Shown here one piece after another: positions 51,461-59,898 of a stretch of DNA of 64,000 bases. How positions within the stretch are numbered: position 1 is the stretch's first letter; each line of letters opens with the position of its first letter. The notes beneath the pieces are model-generated. The model was given only the letters and a program-made list of their open reading frames with translations, made no database searches and was not told where the DNA came from. This stretch comes from Collinsella aerofaciens (GTDB lineage: Bacteria > Actinomycetota > Coriobacteriia > Coriobacteriales > Coriobacteriaceae), in NCBI RefSeq assembly GCF_028207065.1, contig NZ_JAQLFP010000011.1, forward strand, positions 1 to 64,000, written 5' to 3'. The translations under genes and the position numbers were made by a program.

Positions 51461-53152
51461 CTACTTTTCGAGCCCGCACGGCATAACGTTAGCGCTGCCG
51501 CGGCGAGCCTCAGTCACGGCTGCAAAGAAGCGATAGCCGCCCGAGAAGTTAAAGCACTCAAAGCCATGCTGCGCCAAAATGCGGCAAGCAATGTAGCTGC
51601 GAATGCCGCTCTGGCAAATCACGTAGACCGGCTTGGCCCGGTCGAGCTCGCTCAGGCGATTGCGCAGATCATCGACGGGAATGTTTACGAAACCATCGAT
51701 ATGCCCGCGCTCATACTCCCCTTCCGTACGAACATCGAGCAGCTGCACGCTGCCATCGCGTGGCAAGTTGGGCTCATCCTCCCAATGCCACTGCGCCAGT
51801 ATGCCGCGATTGAGGTTCTCGATCATAAAGCCCGCCATATTGACGGGATCCTTCGCCGATGAATACGGCGGCGCGTATGCTAGGTCCAAATCCTTAAGCC
51901 TATCGCCGCGCATGCCTGCCTGGATGGCAGTCGCCAGAACGTCGATACGCTTGTCCACACCATCGATGCCCACGATTTGCGCACCCAGCAGGCGCAATCC
52001 CTGCTTCTCGAAGACAACCTTCATGGTCATGGGCGTTGCACCCGGATAATAACCCGCATGCGAACCGGGCGACAGGACCACGCTGTCGCAGTCAATTCCC
52101 GCCGCGTGTGCCGCCTTTTCGGATAGTCCCGTGCTTGCCGCCGTCAAGTCGAATACCTTGATAACCGATGAGCCCAACGATCCGAGGTAGCAGCTGTCCA
52201 TGCCGGCTATGACATCGGCGACGACACGCCCCTGCTTGTTGGCGGGGCCGGCGAGCGAAATGACCGCGTCCTCGCCGGTCACCTGATGCGTGACCTGCAC
52301 GGCATCGCCCACGGCATACACGTCGGCAGCAGAGGTCTCCATGCGGTCGTTGACCACAATAGCCCCCTTGATGCCCAGTTCGAGCCCCGCCTCTTGCGCC
52401 AGATGGCTCTCAGGTGCCACGCCAATGGCAAGCAGCACCATATCGGCTCCGATAGGGTCATCGCCCGCAACATGGGTGACAACGCGGCCATCAACTTCCT
52501 CAAAACCTGTCACATCGGCCTTGAGGCGCAGATCGATACCGTGCTCACGCACCTCGGTATGCAAAAGGGTCGCCATGTCGTAATCCAGGTTGTTCATAAG
52601 CTGGACGGGACGCTGCAGAAGGGTCACCTGGAGCCCCAGCTCGCACAGATTCTCCGCCGTCTCGACGCCAATGAAGCCGCCGCCGATCACGACGGCACTG
52701 CTCGGTCGCCGCTCTCGAACATAGCTGTGAATACGCAGCGTGTCCTCAACGGTGCGTAGGCTAAAGATTTTATCCGAGTCGATGCCCGGCAACGCAGGGC
52801 GGATCGGCTTTGCACCCGGCGACAGGATGAGCTTGTCATACGTCTCGACAAATTCCTCGCCCGTCAGCATATTGCGAACCTCGACCGTATGCGAATCGGG
52901 ATGGATGGCAAACACCTCGTGACTCGTCTTGACCGCAATGCGAAAGCGATCCCAAAAGCCCTTGGGAGACTGCAGCGTCAATGCGCTCTCTTCTTCTATC
53001 ACGCCGCCAATGTAGTACGGAAGCCCACAATTGGCATACGATACAAAACCCGTGCGCTCAAAGATGACAATTTGGGCCTGCTCGTCGAGTCTGCGCAAAC
53101 GTGCCGCCGCCGATGCGCCGCCCGCGACGCCTCCAACGATAACCACCTTCAT
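51461..53152 (-). CDS. CoA-disulfide reductase with C-terminal rhodanese domain
   Basis: This 563-aa flavoprotein starts V-V-I-V-G-G-V-A-G-G-A-S-A-A-A-R-L-R-R (FAD), with a single active-site Cys in S-Y-A-N-C-G-L-P-Y-Y (residues ~38-47), a second nucleotide site V-V-I-G-G-G-F-I-G-V-E and Y-A-V-G-D-A. Residues ~465-560 form a rhodanese domain with Cys in V-I-C-Q-S-G-I-R-S. This is the CoADR-RHD architecture that reduces CoA disulfides, persulfides or polysulfides with NAD(P)H. It starts two bases after the stop of a small rhodanese fragment, suggesting coupling. Confidence 0.92.
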   Translation of the reverse strand: MKVVIVGGVAGGASAAARLRRLDEQAQIVIFERTGFVSYANCGLPYYIGGVIEEESALTLQSPKGFWDRFRIAVKTSHEVFAIHPDSHTVEVRNMLTGEEFVETYDKLILSPGAKPIRPALPGIDSDKIFSLRTVEDTLRIHSYVRERRPSSAVVIGGGFIGVETAENLCELGLQVTLLQRPVQLMNNLDYDMATLLHTEVREHGIDLRLKADVTGFEEVDGRVVTHVAGDDPIGADMVLLAIGVAPESHLAQEAGLELGIKGAIVVNDRMETSAADVYAVGDAVQVTHQVTGEDAVISLAGPANKQGRVVADVIAGMDSCYLGSLGSSVIKVFDLTAASTGLSEKAAHAAGIDCDSVVLSPGSHAGYYPGATPMTMKVVFEKQGLRLLGAQIVGIDGVDKRIDVLATAIQAGMRGDRLKDLDLAYAPPYSSAKDPVNMAGFMIENLNRGILAQWHWEDEPNLPRDGSVQLLDVRTEGEYERGHIDGFVNIPVDDLRNRLSELDRAKPVYVICQSGIRSYIACRILAQHGFECFNFSGGYRFFAAVTEARRGSANVMPCGLEK

Positions 53153-53154
53153 AG

Positions 53155-53307
53155 CTAACGCACCACCTTTCCCGTGTAGCCGCTTATGCCGCCGATATTC
53201 TTGACACTGCCATACCCAGAACGCTTAAGAAAACTCACAGCTTGGTTGCTTCGCGCACCGCTCGGGCAATGCACGAAAAGCTGCGTGCCCTTTCGACGTA
53301 TACCCAT
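53155..53307 (-). pseudogene. Truncated rhodanese-like protein, 50 aa
   Basis: Read on the minus strand, this encodes only the second half of a rhodanese fold: L-F-V-H-C-P-S-G-A-R-S-N-Q-A (with the catalytic Cys) and N-I-G-G-I-S-G-Y-T-G-K. The N-terminal half is missing: upstream sequence runs straight into the terminator of the next gene. The stop codon is two bases before the CoADR-rhodanese start. It may be a remnant, or a translated lead gene for CoADR. Confidence 0.55.
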
Positions 53308-53322
53308 GATGCTACCCCGAAG

Positions 53323-53353
53323 CAGAAAAAAGAGTCGCTGTTTCCAGCGACTC
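53323..53353 (-). terminator. Terminator of the redox-lipoprotein operon
   Basis: On the minus strand, gagtcgctg, a four-base loop and cagcgactc are followed by six T. Confidence 0.85.
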
Positions 53354-53378
53354 CCCTTCAGTTGTCTGTCCCACGGAC

Positions 53379-54341
53379 TTACTGTTCGCTCTTCGCAAGT
53401 GCCTGATCGATCAGTTTGTTGAGCGCCTCGCGCTGCTCAGCGGAGTTGATACCGCCCATGATTGGCTCTCCCACGATGTTGCCGTTCTGGTCGATCACGT
53501 AAGTGGTCGGGAACGAGTACAGATTGGAGGTGAACTTGCCGGCCTCGCTGTCCGACTTAAACCAGATGTTCTTATACGTCACGCCCTTCTTGGAAAGCAC
53601 GTCCTTGGCATCGGCCACCTCGTCTTTGTTGCCATCGAGCGTAAAGGAATTAACGCCCACGACCTGGCCGCCCTTCTCGGCAAGCTCCTTGTTGAGCTTC
53701 TCCAGATCGCCCAGCTCTCCCACGCACGGCTTGCAGGTGGTAAACCAGAAGTTCATGACGGTGACCTTGTTCTTGGAGAACAGCTCGTCGCTGTTTACAT
53801 CGTTGCCGTCCAAGTCCTTGCCCTTAAAGCTGGGGAACTTCGTCTCCCCGCTCTCGCCGTTGGTCATGCCCGCGGTCGAGGCATCGACGCTCTCTCCCTC
53901 GCCGGGCGTGCTGCCACATCCGGGGAACTCCTTCTCCAGCGCCATGAGCTTGTCCTCGATCTCCTTGACCTGCTGCGCGCCGGCCTTAAGCGTCTTAAGC
54001 TCGTCAGCCGCAAACTGATCCTTGGCGCCCTCGATGGTATCGAGCAAGAAGTCACCGTAGTTCTTGCCGTCCTCAATCATGGGAGTGTCTTTGTTGGCCG
54101 CAAGGAACACCTTTTCCCATAGGGCGTTATCGCTCGCAAAGATCTCGTTTTCCTTTTGCAGCAGCTGCTGGTACAGCTCGGCCGCCTCCTCGGCACTCGA
54201 CGGCTTTTGCGCTATGAGCTCGGCAATCTGCGCATCGCCGCTCGTGGCATCCTTCGCGTCGCCCTTGGGGGCAGAGCACGCCGCGAGAGTCAGCGCCAGC
54301 ACGGGCAGCATCAACAGAGCCGCAATTTTTGACAGTTTCAT
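53379..54341 (-). CDS. TlpA-like thiol-disulfide lipoprotein
   Basis: This 320-aa protein has a lipoprotein signal ending L-A-A-C (Cys ~22). A helical, acidic N-terminal domain (residues ~35-145) resembles no enzyme I recognise. The C-terminal thioredoxin/AhpC-TSA domain carries F-W-F-T-T-C-K-P-C (active-site C-x-x-C) and a cis-Pro in F-P-T-T-Y-V. It is exposed at the outer membrane face, probably reducing or oxidising surface thiols. It follows the Fe-S membrane protein gene by 35 bp, so electron transfer between the two is likely (inference). Ribosome-binding site ggagg precedes ATG 54341. Confidence 0.88.
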   Translation of the reverse strand: MKLSKIAALLMLPVLALTLAACSAPKGDAKDATSGDAQIAELIAQKPSSAEEAAELYQQLLQKENEIFASDNALWEKVFLAANKDTPMIEDGKNYGDFLLDTIEGAKDQFAADELKTLKAGAQQVKEIEDKLMALEKEFPGCGSTPGEGESVDASTAGMTNGESGETKFPSFKGKDLDGNDVNSDELFSKNKVTVMNFWFTTCKPCVGELGDLEKLNKELAEKGGQVVGVNSFTLDGNKDEVADAKDVLSKKGVTYKNIWFKSDSEAGKFTSNLYSFPTTYVIDQNGNIVGEPIMGGINSAEQREALNKLIDQALAKSEQ

Positions 54342-54376
54342 GGTTCCTCCGTTTATATCGAAACTTATATAGGTAC

Positions 54377-55288
54377 CTATTTGTTTTCGCGGGCTTGCGT
54401 GGACTGCGCGGGTTTGTCGCCCGTCACACCCAGCCCGTAGCGAAAGCTAATAGCATCGACGGGGCACGCGACCACGCATTTGCCGCAACGAATGCACTCG
54501 GCATGGTCGGGCGTACGCGTAACGTCCACGTCCATCTGGCACACCTTGGCGCACTTGCCGCACGAGACGCATTTACAATGATCGACCTGAATCCCCAGCA
54601 ACGACACCTTGTTCATGAGTGCATAAAATGCGCCGAGGGGGCAAATCCATTTACAGAAGGGGCGGTAGAACAGCACGCTCAGCACCGCAACCGCAATGAG
54701 GATCGCGAGCTTCCAGGTAAAGAGCTTTCCCAGCGCAGAGCGGATTCCCATGTTCATGATGGACAGCGGAATCGCGCCCTCGAGCACGCCCTGCGGGCAG
54801 ATGTACTTGCAAAAGAACGGGTCGCCCATACCCACATCGTTGACCACCAAGACGGGCAGCAGCACCACGGCAAACAGCAGCACGGCATACTTGATGTACG
54901 TGAGCGGCTTGAGCTTTTTCGTGGAGAGCTTCTTGCTGGGAATCTTATGCAAAAGCTCTTGCAGCCATCCAAACGGGCACAAAAAGCCGCATACAAAACG
55001 TCCCAGCAGCACGCCGATTAGAATGAGCGTTCCGGTGACGTAATACGAAAAGCTAAACTTAGACGAGCCCACCACCGACTGAAACGACCCGATGGGACAC
55101 GCACCCGAGGCCGCCGGACACGAGTAGCAGTTGAGCCCCGGCACGCAGACGGCTTTGCCCGCCCCCTGGTAGATGCCCCCCTTGGCAAAGTTAGGCAGGT
55201 GAATATTGGTCGCAAGCGTCGCCGCCGCCTGAATCAATCCGCGGAATCTCGCCAAAAGATGCGATGCAGTGTTTTTTCTTTTATCCAA
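54377..55288 (-). CDS. NapH/CcoG-like polyferredoxin membrane protein
   Basis: This 303-aa protein has C-Y-S-C-P-A-A-S-G-A-C-P near residue 53, several membrane helices, C-G-F-L-C-P-F-G-W and C-K-W-I-C-P-L-G-A-F motifs after helices, and two C-terminal [4Fe-4S] clusters (C-x2-C-x2-C-x3-C and C-I-R-C-G-K-C-V-V-A-C-P). This is the plan of NapH and related proteins that pass electrons across the membrane. A TTG start at 55288 is proposed: it overlaps the stop of the small CXXC gene and gives a family-length N-terminus; the longer open frame to 55366 overlaps that gene. Confidence 0.85.
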   Translation of the reverse strand: MDKRKNTASHLLARFRGLIQAAATLATNIHLPNFAKGGIYQGAGKAVCVPGLNCYSCPAASGACPIGSFQSVVGSSKFSFSYYVTGTLILIGVLLGRFVCGFLCPFGWLQELLHKIPSKKLSTKKLKPLTYIKYAVLLFAVVLLPVLVVNDVGMGDPFFCKYICPQGVLEGAIPLSIMNMGIRSALGKLFTWKLAILIAVAVLSVLFYRPFCKWICPLGAFYALMNKVSLLGIQVDHCKCVSCGKCAKVCQMDVDVTRTPDHAECIRCGKCVVACPVDAISFRYGLGVTGDKPAQSTQARENK

Positions 55289-55427
55289 TTCCGATACACT
55301 CCAAGCACAGCCTGATTGCCTTGGCCAGCACGGCATCCGCTTCGCCGCGCATAATTCCAAAGCCAACCATGGCTACCCCAACGATCAGCAAAGCCACCTG
55401 CGCCACAGGCTTAATCGCTTTGAACAA
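55281..55427 (-). CDS. Small CXXC-motif membrane protein, CD1871A-like
   Basis: This 48-aa frame on the minus strand starts at TTG behind aaaggag (eight bases). It has one membrane helix (V-A-L-L-I-V-G-V-A-M-V-G-F-G-I) and the ending A-I-R-L-C-L-E-C-I-G-I-G. The tail C-L-E-C-I-G-I-G matches the small proteins called the CD1871A family, whose genes sit beside Fe-S and thioredoxin-like partners. It overlaps the next gene by eight bases, forming a three-gene redox operon. Confidence 0.75.
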   Translation of the reverse strand: MFKAIKPVAQVALLIVGVAMVGFGIMRGEADAVLAKAIRLCLECIGIG

Positions 55428-55516
55428 TCTGACCACTCCTTTCGTTTCGCGACCCATTGGACCATACCGACTATAAAATCCGTGTTAAGCGTGAATGACT
55501 ATGCAAGGAGAACGTT

Positions 55517-56191
55517 ATGCGCATCTTGGTCATCGAGGACGAGCGGGCACTGTGCGATGCGATCGCACGCAGCCCGCGCAACTTGGCCTATAGCGTCGAC
55601 TGCTGCTACGACGGGCAGCAGGCCCTCGATCTGCTCGATGTCGAGACCTTTGATCTTGTCGTGCTCGACCTCAATCTCCCCCATGTCGACGGCATGACCG
55701 TGCTCAGGCAACTCAGGACAACTGATTGTGAGACCAAGGTGCTTGTGCTCTCGGCACGTGGCGAGGTCTCCGACAAGGTAGCGGGGCTCGATGCGGGCGC
55801 CAACGACTACCTCACCAAGCCGTTCCATCTTGACGAGCTGGCGGCACGTATACGCAGCCTCACGCTCAGGCGCTTTACGCAAAGCGACGTTGTCCTGACC
55901 TGTGGATCGCTGAGCTTTGACACCAAAGCGCGCCTCGCCTCCGTGGGCGGCGAGACCCTATCCCTCACGCGCAAGGAGACCGGCATCTTGGAATACCTGA
56001 TGCTTAACCAGGGGCGGCCGGTGAGCCAGGAAGAGCTTATCGAGCATGTATGGGACAGCAGCGTCAACAGCTTTAGCAACGCGACCCGCGTGCACATCTC
56101 GTCGCTGCGCAAAAAGCTGCGCGGCGCGTTGGGGCACGACCCCATCCGCAACCGAATCGGCGAAGGCTACGTTATGGAGGACGGCAAATGA
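55517..56191 (+). CDS. OmpR-family response regulator
   Basis: This 224-aa protein has a receiver domain (E-D-E-R, phospho-acceptor in V-V-L-D-L-N-L-P near residue 51, K in L-T-K-P-F) and an OmpR winged helix (S-L-T-R-K-E-T-G-I-L, H-I-S-S-L-R-K-K-L-R). It overlaps the sensor kinase gene by four bases. Ribosome-binding site aaggag precedes ATG 55517. It diverges from the redox operon, a possible target. Confidence 0.92.
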   Translation: MRILVIEDERALCDAIARSPRNLAYSVDCCYDGQQALDLLDVETFDLVVLDLNLPHVDGMTVLRQLRTTDCETKVLVLSARGEVSDKVAGLDAGANDYLTKPFHLDELAARIRSLTLRRFTQSDVVLTCGSLSFDTKARLASVGGETLSLTRKETGILEYLMLNQGRPVSQEELIEHVWDSSVNSFSNATRVHISSLRKKLRGALGHDPIRNRIGEGYVMEDGK

Positions 56192-57363
56192 AGCGGCTGT
56201 CTCTGCAGTGGCGCATCACGCTGATGACGGCACTGCTGATATGTTCAACCTGCGTACTTATGAATTGCCTGGTTGGCTACTCCGGCATGCGCTACATGGA
56301 CTCGATCGGCAATGAACTATCGGCGCACAGCAAGGTGGAGGCGGCCTCGCCCAGCTCATTTGACCCGACAAACAAAGAGCTCGACGATGCGCTGACCATC
56401 GTCGTGAACGACGCCCAAGAATCGTTTGGCGCGACGAGCTGGTATATAACTGCGGCGGTGACGCTGCTCGGAGGCGTCCTGGCCTACTTTGTGAGCGGGC
56501 ATGCGTTGCAGCCGTTGCGCTCCTTTGCGGCACAAGTCGAGAGCGTGCGGCCCGACAACCTCGCCGACACAAAAATCAGCGAGGACGTGCCCTCTGAACT
56601 CAGGCGCTGCAGCGCGTCGTTTAACGACATGATTGCCCGCCTTGACGAGGGATTTTCCGCACAAAGACAGTTTACGGGCAATGCGGCGCACGAGCTGCGC
56701 ACGCCACTTGCGCTCATGCAGGCCCAGGTTGAGCTGTTTTGCGCCGAGCACCCCGACGTCGACGCCGATACAGCGAGCCTGCTCGGGCTGCTGCAGGAGC
56801 AGACCGAGCGGATGACGCACATGACAAAGACCCTGCTCGAGATGAGCGAGCTGCGCAGTGTCCCTTGCAACGATGCGATTGACCTGGCGCCGATGATCGA
56901 AGAAGTACTCACGGACCTGGCGCCCCTTGCCGAGCAAAAAGACATCACGCTTACAAGTGAGGGCGACGCGCAAACGATCGGCAGCGATACGCTAATCTAT
57001 CGGCTGCTGTTCAACTTGGCCGAAAACGCCATACGTTACAGCGCGCCCAACTCGACCGTGCAAATCAACGCCTGCGCCGAAGGCGACCGCGTGCTGCTAC
57101 GCGTGCGCGACCAGGGGCCGGGCATTCCCGAGCAATACCAGACGAGCATCTTCCAGCCCTTCTTTCGCGTCGACAAATCGCGCAGCAGGGCATATGGCGG
57201 CGTGGGGCTGGGGCTTGCACTGGTCTGGGAGATTGCCGCACTCCACGGCGGCTCCATCGAGGTCGAAGAGAGCTCGGAGCGCGGAACGACCATGCTCGTG
57301 ACCCTTCCCGCGCATAACATCGAAGATGCGACAAAGGAACTGCCCCTTTGTCACATCTGTTAG
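56188..57363 (+). CDS. Sensor histidine kinase
   Basis: This 391-aa protein has TM helices near residues 12-32 and 88-108 with a short periplasmic loop, HAMP, HisKA with N-A-A-H-E-L-R-T-P-L, and HATPase (N-L-A-E-N-A-I-R-Y, D-Q-G-P-G-I-P, G-V-G-L-G-L-A-L-V). It pairs with the regulator at 55517. The last ~13 residues (E-D-A-T-K-E-L-P-L-C-H-I-C) are translated from a palindromic repeat at 57325, so the native C-terminus has been replaced or extended. Confidence 0.92.
   Translation: MKRLSLQWRITLMTALLICSTCVLMNCLVGYSGMRYMDSIGNELSAHSKVEAASPSSFDPTNKELDDALTIVVNDAQESFGATSWYITAAVTLLGGVLAYFVSGHALQPLRSFAAQVESVRPDNLADTKISEDVPSELRRCSASFNDMIARLDEGFSAQRQFTGNAAHELRTPLALMQAQVELFCAEHPDVDADTASLLGLLQEQTERMTHMTKTLLEMSELRSVPCNDAIDLAPMIEEVLTDLAPLAEQKDITLTSEGDAQTIGSDTLIYRLLFNLAENAIRYSAPNSTVQINACAEGDRVLLRVRDQGPGIPEQYQTSIFQPFFRVDKSRSRAYGGVGLGLALVWEIAALHGGSIEVEESSERGTTMLVTLPAHNIEDATKELPLCHIC
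57325..57357. repeat. Palindromic repeat inside the 3' end of the kinase gene
   Basis: gatgcgacaaaggaac with cccctttgtcacatc, same family as 4909 and 6163, here in frame with the histidine kinase gene and ended by tag at 57361. Confidence 0.8.
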
Positions 57364-57413
57364 TTCGCAGGATACGTGAGGCCCAAGATGCGCGAAATTG
57401 GGCGAAGCGCCAG

Positions 57414-57448
57414 CAAAAAGCCCCCGCTTCCAAGCGGAAACGGGGGCT
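57414..57448 (-). terminator. Terminator of the GMP synthase gene
   Basis: On the minus strand, agcccccgtttccgc pairs with gcttggaagcgggggct, followed by tttttgc. The stem is strong. Confidence 0.85.
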
Positions 57449-57460
57449 AGGTGAGTTAGC

Positions 57461-58441
57461 TTACTCCCACTCAACGGTGCCAACGGGCTTCGGCGTGAGG
57501 TCGTAGCACACGCGGCAGATGCCGGGAACCTCGGCGGTGACGCGAGCGGTAATACGCTTGAGTAGCGCCCAGTCGAGCTCGGGAACCTCGGCAGTCATGA
57601 CATCGACGGTGTTGATGCAGCGGATGATGCAGGGCCAATCGTAGGCGCGCTTGCCCTCGCGCACACCGGTTGCGCGGAAGTCGGGCACGACGGCAAAATA
57701 CTGCCAGATGGTCAGACCGGCCTTGTCGATCTCCTCGCGCACGATGGCGTCGGCTTCGCGCAGCGCCTCAAGACGGTCGCGGGTGATGGCACCAAGGCAG
57801 CGGACGCCCAGGCCGGGACCGGGGAACGGCTGGCGCTCAACCATATTCTCGGGCAGGCCGAGCTCGCGACCCACGACGCGGACCTCGTCCTTGTACAGCA
57901 GTTTGACGGGCTCGCAGAGCTCAAACTGCAGATCCTCGGGCAGACCGCCCACGTTGTGGTGAGCCTTCACGCCGTCTTGGGACTCCAGGATGTCGGGATA
58001 GATGGTGCCCTGGGCGAGGAAGCTGACCTCATCGCCAACCTTGCGGGCCTCCTCCTCGAACACGCGAATGAACTCGGCGCCGATAATCTTACGCTTGGCC
58101 TCGGGCTCCTCGACGTCCACGAGCTTGTCCAGGAAGCGATCTGTGGCGTCAACGTAAACCAGGTTGGCATCCATCTGATTCTTGAAGACGTCGACGACCT
58201 GCTCGCTCTCGCCCTTGCGCATCAGGCCGTGGTTAACATGCACGCAAATGAGCTGCTTGCCGATGGCCTTGATGAGCAGGGCCGCGACAACCGAGCTGTC
58301 GACGCCGCCCGAAAGAGCCAGCAGGACCTTCTTGTCGCCGATCTGCTCGCGGATTGCAGCGACCTGCTCATCGATGAACACCTGGGCAAGTTCGGGAGTG
58401 GTGATACGCACCATGTCGTCGGGACGCTTGTTGGGATCCAT
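57461..58441 (-). CDS. guaA: GMP synthase, ATP-pyrophosphatase subunit only
   Basis: This 326-aa protein has the PP-loop S-G-G-V-D-S-S (residues ~44-50), [26 protein letters not shown] and the C-terminal dimerisation tail ending P-V-G-T-V-E-W-E. It amidates XMP to GMP. Bacterial GuaA is normally ~520 aa with an N-terminal class I amidotransferase; that domain is absent and the gene starts at a clear ribosome-binding site (aaggag). This resembles the split archaeal GuaAb. The amidotransferase must be encoded elsewhere or ammonia used. Confidence 0.9.
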   Translation of the reverse strand: MDPNKRPDDMVRITTPELAQVFIDEQVAAIREQIGDKKVLLALSGGVDSSVVAALLIKAIGKQLICVHVNHGLMRKGESEQVVDVFKNQMDANLVYVDATDRFLDKLVDVEEPEAKRKIIGAEFIRVFEEEARKVGDEVSFLAQGTIYPDILESQDGVKAHHNVGGLPEDLQFELCEPVKLLYKDEVRVVGRELGLPENMVERQPFPGPGLGVRCLGAITRDRLEALREADAIVREEIDKAGLTIWQYFAVVPDFRATGVREGKRAYDWPCIIRCINTVDVMTAEVPELDWALLKRITARVTAEVPGICRVCYDLTPKPVGTVEWE

Positions 58442-58507
58442 GCAGAGCTCCTTCTCGATTCGATGGAAATGCGCCGCGCGTATGCAGACGCACCGTCATA
58501 TAACCTC

Positions 58508-58513
58508 ATTATA
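58508..58513 (-). promoter_or_regulatory. -10 element of the GMP synthase promoter
   Basis: tataat on the minus strand, ~65 bp before ATG 58441. No good -35 is seen 17 bases upstream. Confidence 0.35.
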
Positions 58514-58591
58514 TGCAGAACGAGATGCGTTTCCCATCGCTGCGACAGAGCTTTTTACAGGGGTGGTATTTTTTCCTAATGTCAAGGTCAG

Positions 58592-58702
58592 CTAGGCTTC
58601 GGTAGCCACCTTGGGAGCATCGCCAATAGACTCTTCCTTTATACGTTCGGCACAATCGTAGGCGATACCCACAAATTCAAGTCCCGAGCAACAGGAGTAC
58701 AA
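58592..58702 (-). pseudogene. Possible 3' fragment of a lost gene
   Basis: On the minus strand, a 36-codon open stretch ends with G-L-E-F-V-G-I-A-Y-D-C-A-E-R-I-K-E-E-S-I and a stop at 58592. The composition looks coding, but there is no ribosome-binding site and a stop lies just upstream. Otherwise the 58442-58738 gap holds no gene. Confidence 0.25.
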
Positions 58703-58738
58703 TTGCTGCTATTGTTGCCAGCTGTTGGGAGATGGAAG

Positions 58739-59743
58739 ATGGACTGCGATGGCTACCCATGCGTTCCCATGCCGTTGATGTGCACTGCCTTTGTGCCGGG
58801 GCAGATGGACGCTGCGGTTGCAGGCATTTCCGACCCCGATTCGCGCGCCATTGCCACGGCAGAAGCGCTGTACTTTCGCGGACAGGCCACCCTTGCTGCC
58901 AAGACGGCGCGCCCCTATCTTGACGCCACCGATCCCGCACTGCGCTATTCCGCATGCTTTATCTGCGGATACGCCAGTCTGTCGCTCAACCGTATCGCCG
59001 ACGCCCGCCGGTGCCTTGCGGGCATCCTCGATACGCCAACTGACGAGGAATCGCCCGCCGTCCACGCCACGCATATCCTGTTCGCCTCGGCCGCGAGCGT
59101 CCTGCTGCACTTGCCTTCCCCGTATTCTGCCGAAGAGTTTTATCCGCTTGCGGCGCATCTGCCCGAAGGCCTGCGCTTGTTCGCCAGCTACGTGATGGCG
59201 CATGCCCTGTACCTGTGCGGCGAATATGGCCGCAGTCTGGGCATGGCGGAAAACGCCCTAATTATGAAACAGGGAAGCTATCCCATCTCGGAACTGTTCC
59301 TGCACCTGGCAGCTTCCATGGCATACATGAGTCTCAAAGACGTCGACGCCGCAAAAGCGCATTTTGGCGCCGCTTGGGACATTGCGCGCCCCGACGGCCT
59401 CATCGAGCTCATCGGCGAGCACCACGGCCTTTTACAGGGGCTCATCGAGGCGTGCCTAAAAACGCAATACCCTGACGATTTCGCGCGCATCATCGAGATC
59501 ACGTACCGCTTCAGCTACGGCTGGCGGCGCATCCACAACCCCGATTCGGGCGAGGACGTGGCCGACGATCTAACGACCACGGAATTCACCATGGCCATGC
59601 TCGCCTGTCGTGGGTGGACCAACGCCGAAATCGCACGCCATATGGGAGTATCGCCGGGCACCGTCAAAAACCGCCTATCCGGCGTATACGCAAAGCTTGG
59701 CATCGGCACACGCGCCGAGCTGGTCGCGCATATGTTGCGTTAG
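58739..59743 (+). CDS. LuxR-type transcriptional regulator with helical N-terminal domain
   Basis: This 334-aa protein ends in a LuxR/GerE HTH (T-T-T-E-F-T-M-A-M-L-A-C-R-G-W-T-N-A-E-I-A, G-V-S-P-G-T-V-K-N-R-L). The N-terminal ~250 residues are alpha-helical with TPR-like spacing (A-L-Y-F-R-G-Q-A-T-L-A-A-K-T-A) and no obvious ligand-binding or receiver domain. ATG 58739 is chosen with a weak gggaga site. It lies 155 bp upstream of the giant secreted protein gene on the same strand and may regulate it. Confidence 0.82.
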   Translation: MDCDGYPCVPMPLMCTAFVPGQMDAAVAGISDPDSRAIATAEALYFRGQATLAAKTARPYLDATDPALRYSACFICGYASLSLNRIADARRCLAGILDTPTDEESPAVHATHILFASAASVLLHLPSPYSAEEFYPLAAHLPEGLRLFASYVMAHALYLCGEYGRSLGMAENALIMKQGSYPISELFLHLAASMAYMSLKDVDAAKAHFGAAWDIARPDGLIELIGEHHGLLQGLIEACLKTQYPDDFARIIEITYRFSYGWRRIHNPDSGEDVADDLTTTEFTMAMLACRGWTNAEIARHMGVSPGTVKNRLSGVYAKLGIGTRAELVAHMLR

Positions 59744-59898
59744 CGACCGGGCTGCCAAGCGCATCGAACGCGTTCCGGAACCCGGCGCTTCGCTCGATCA
59801 ATTTGGACATTTTGGCCATCGAACGGCACTACCGCCACGAAGCGCCTTCTCGCACAATTGGATTATTTCCACCGATATTTGCGGGATGGGAGCCCAAG

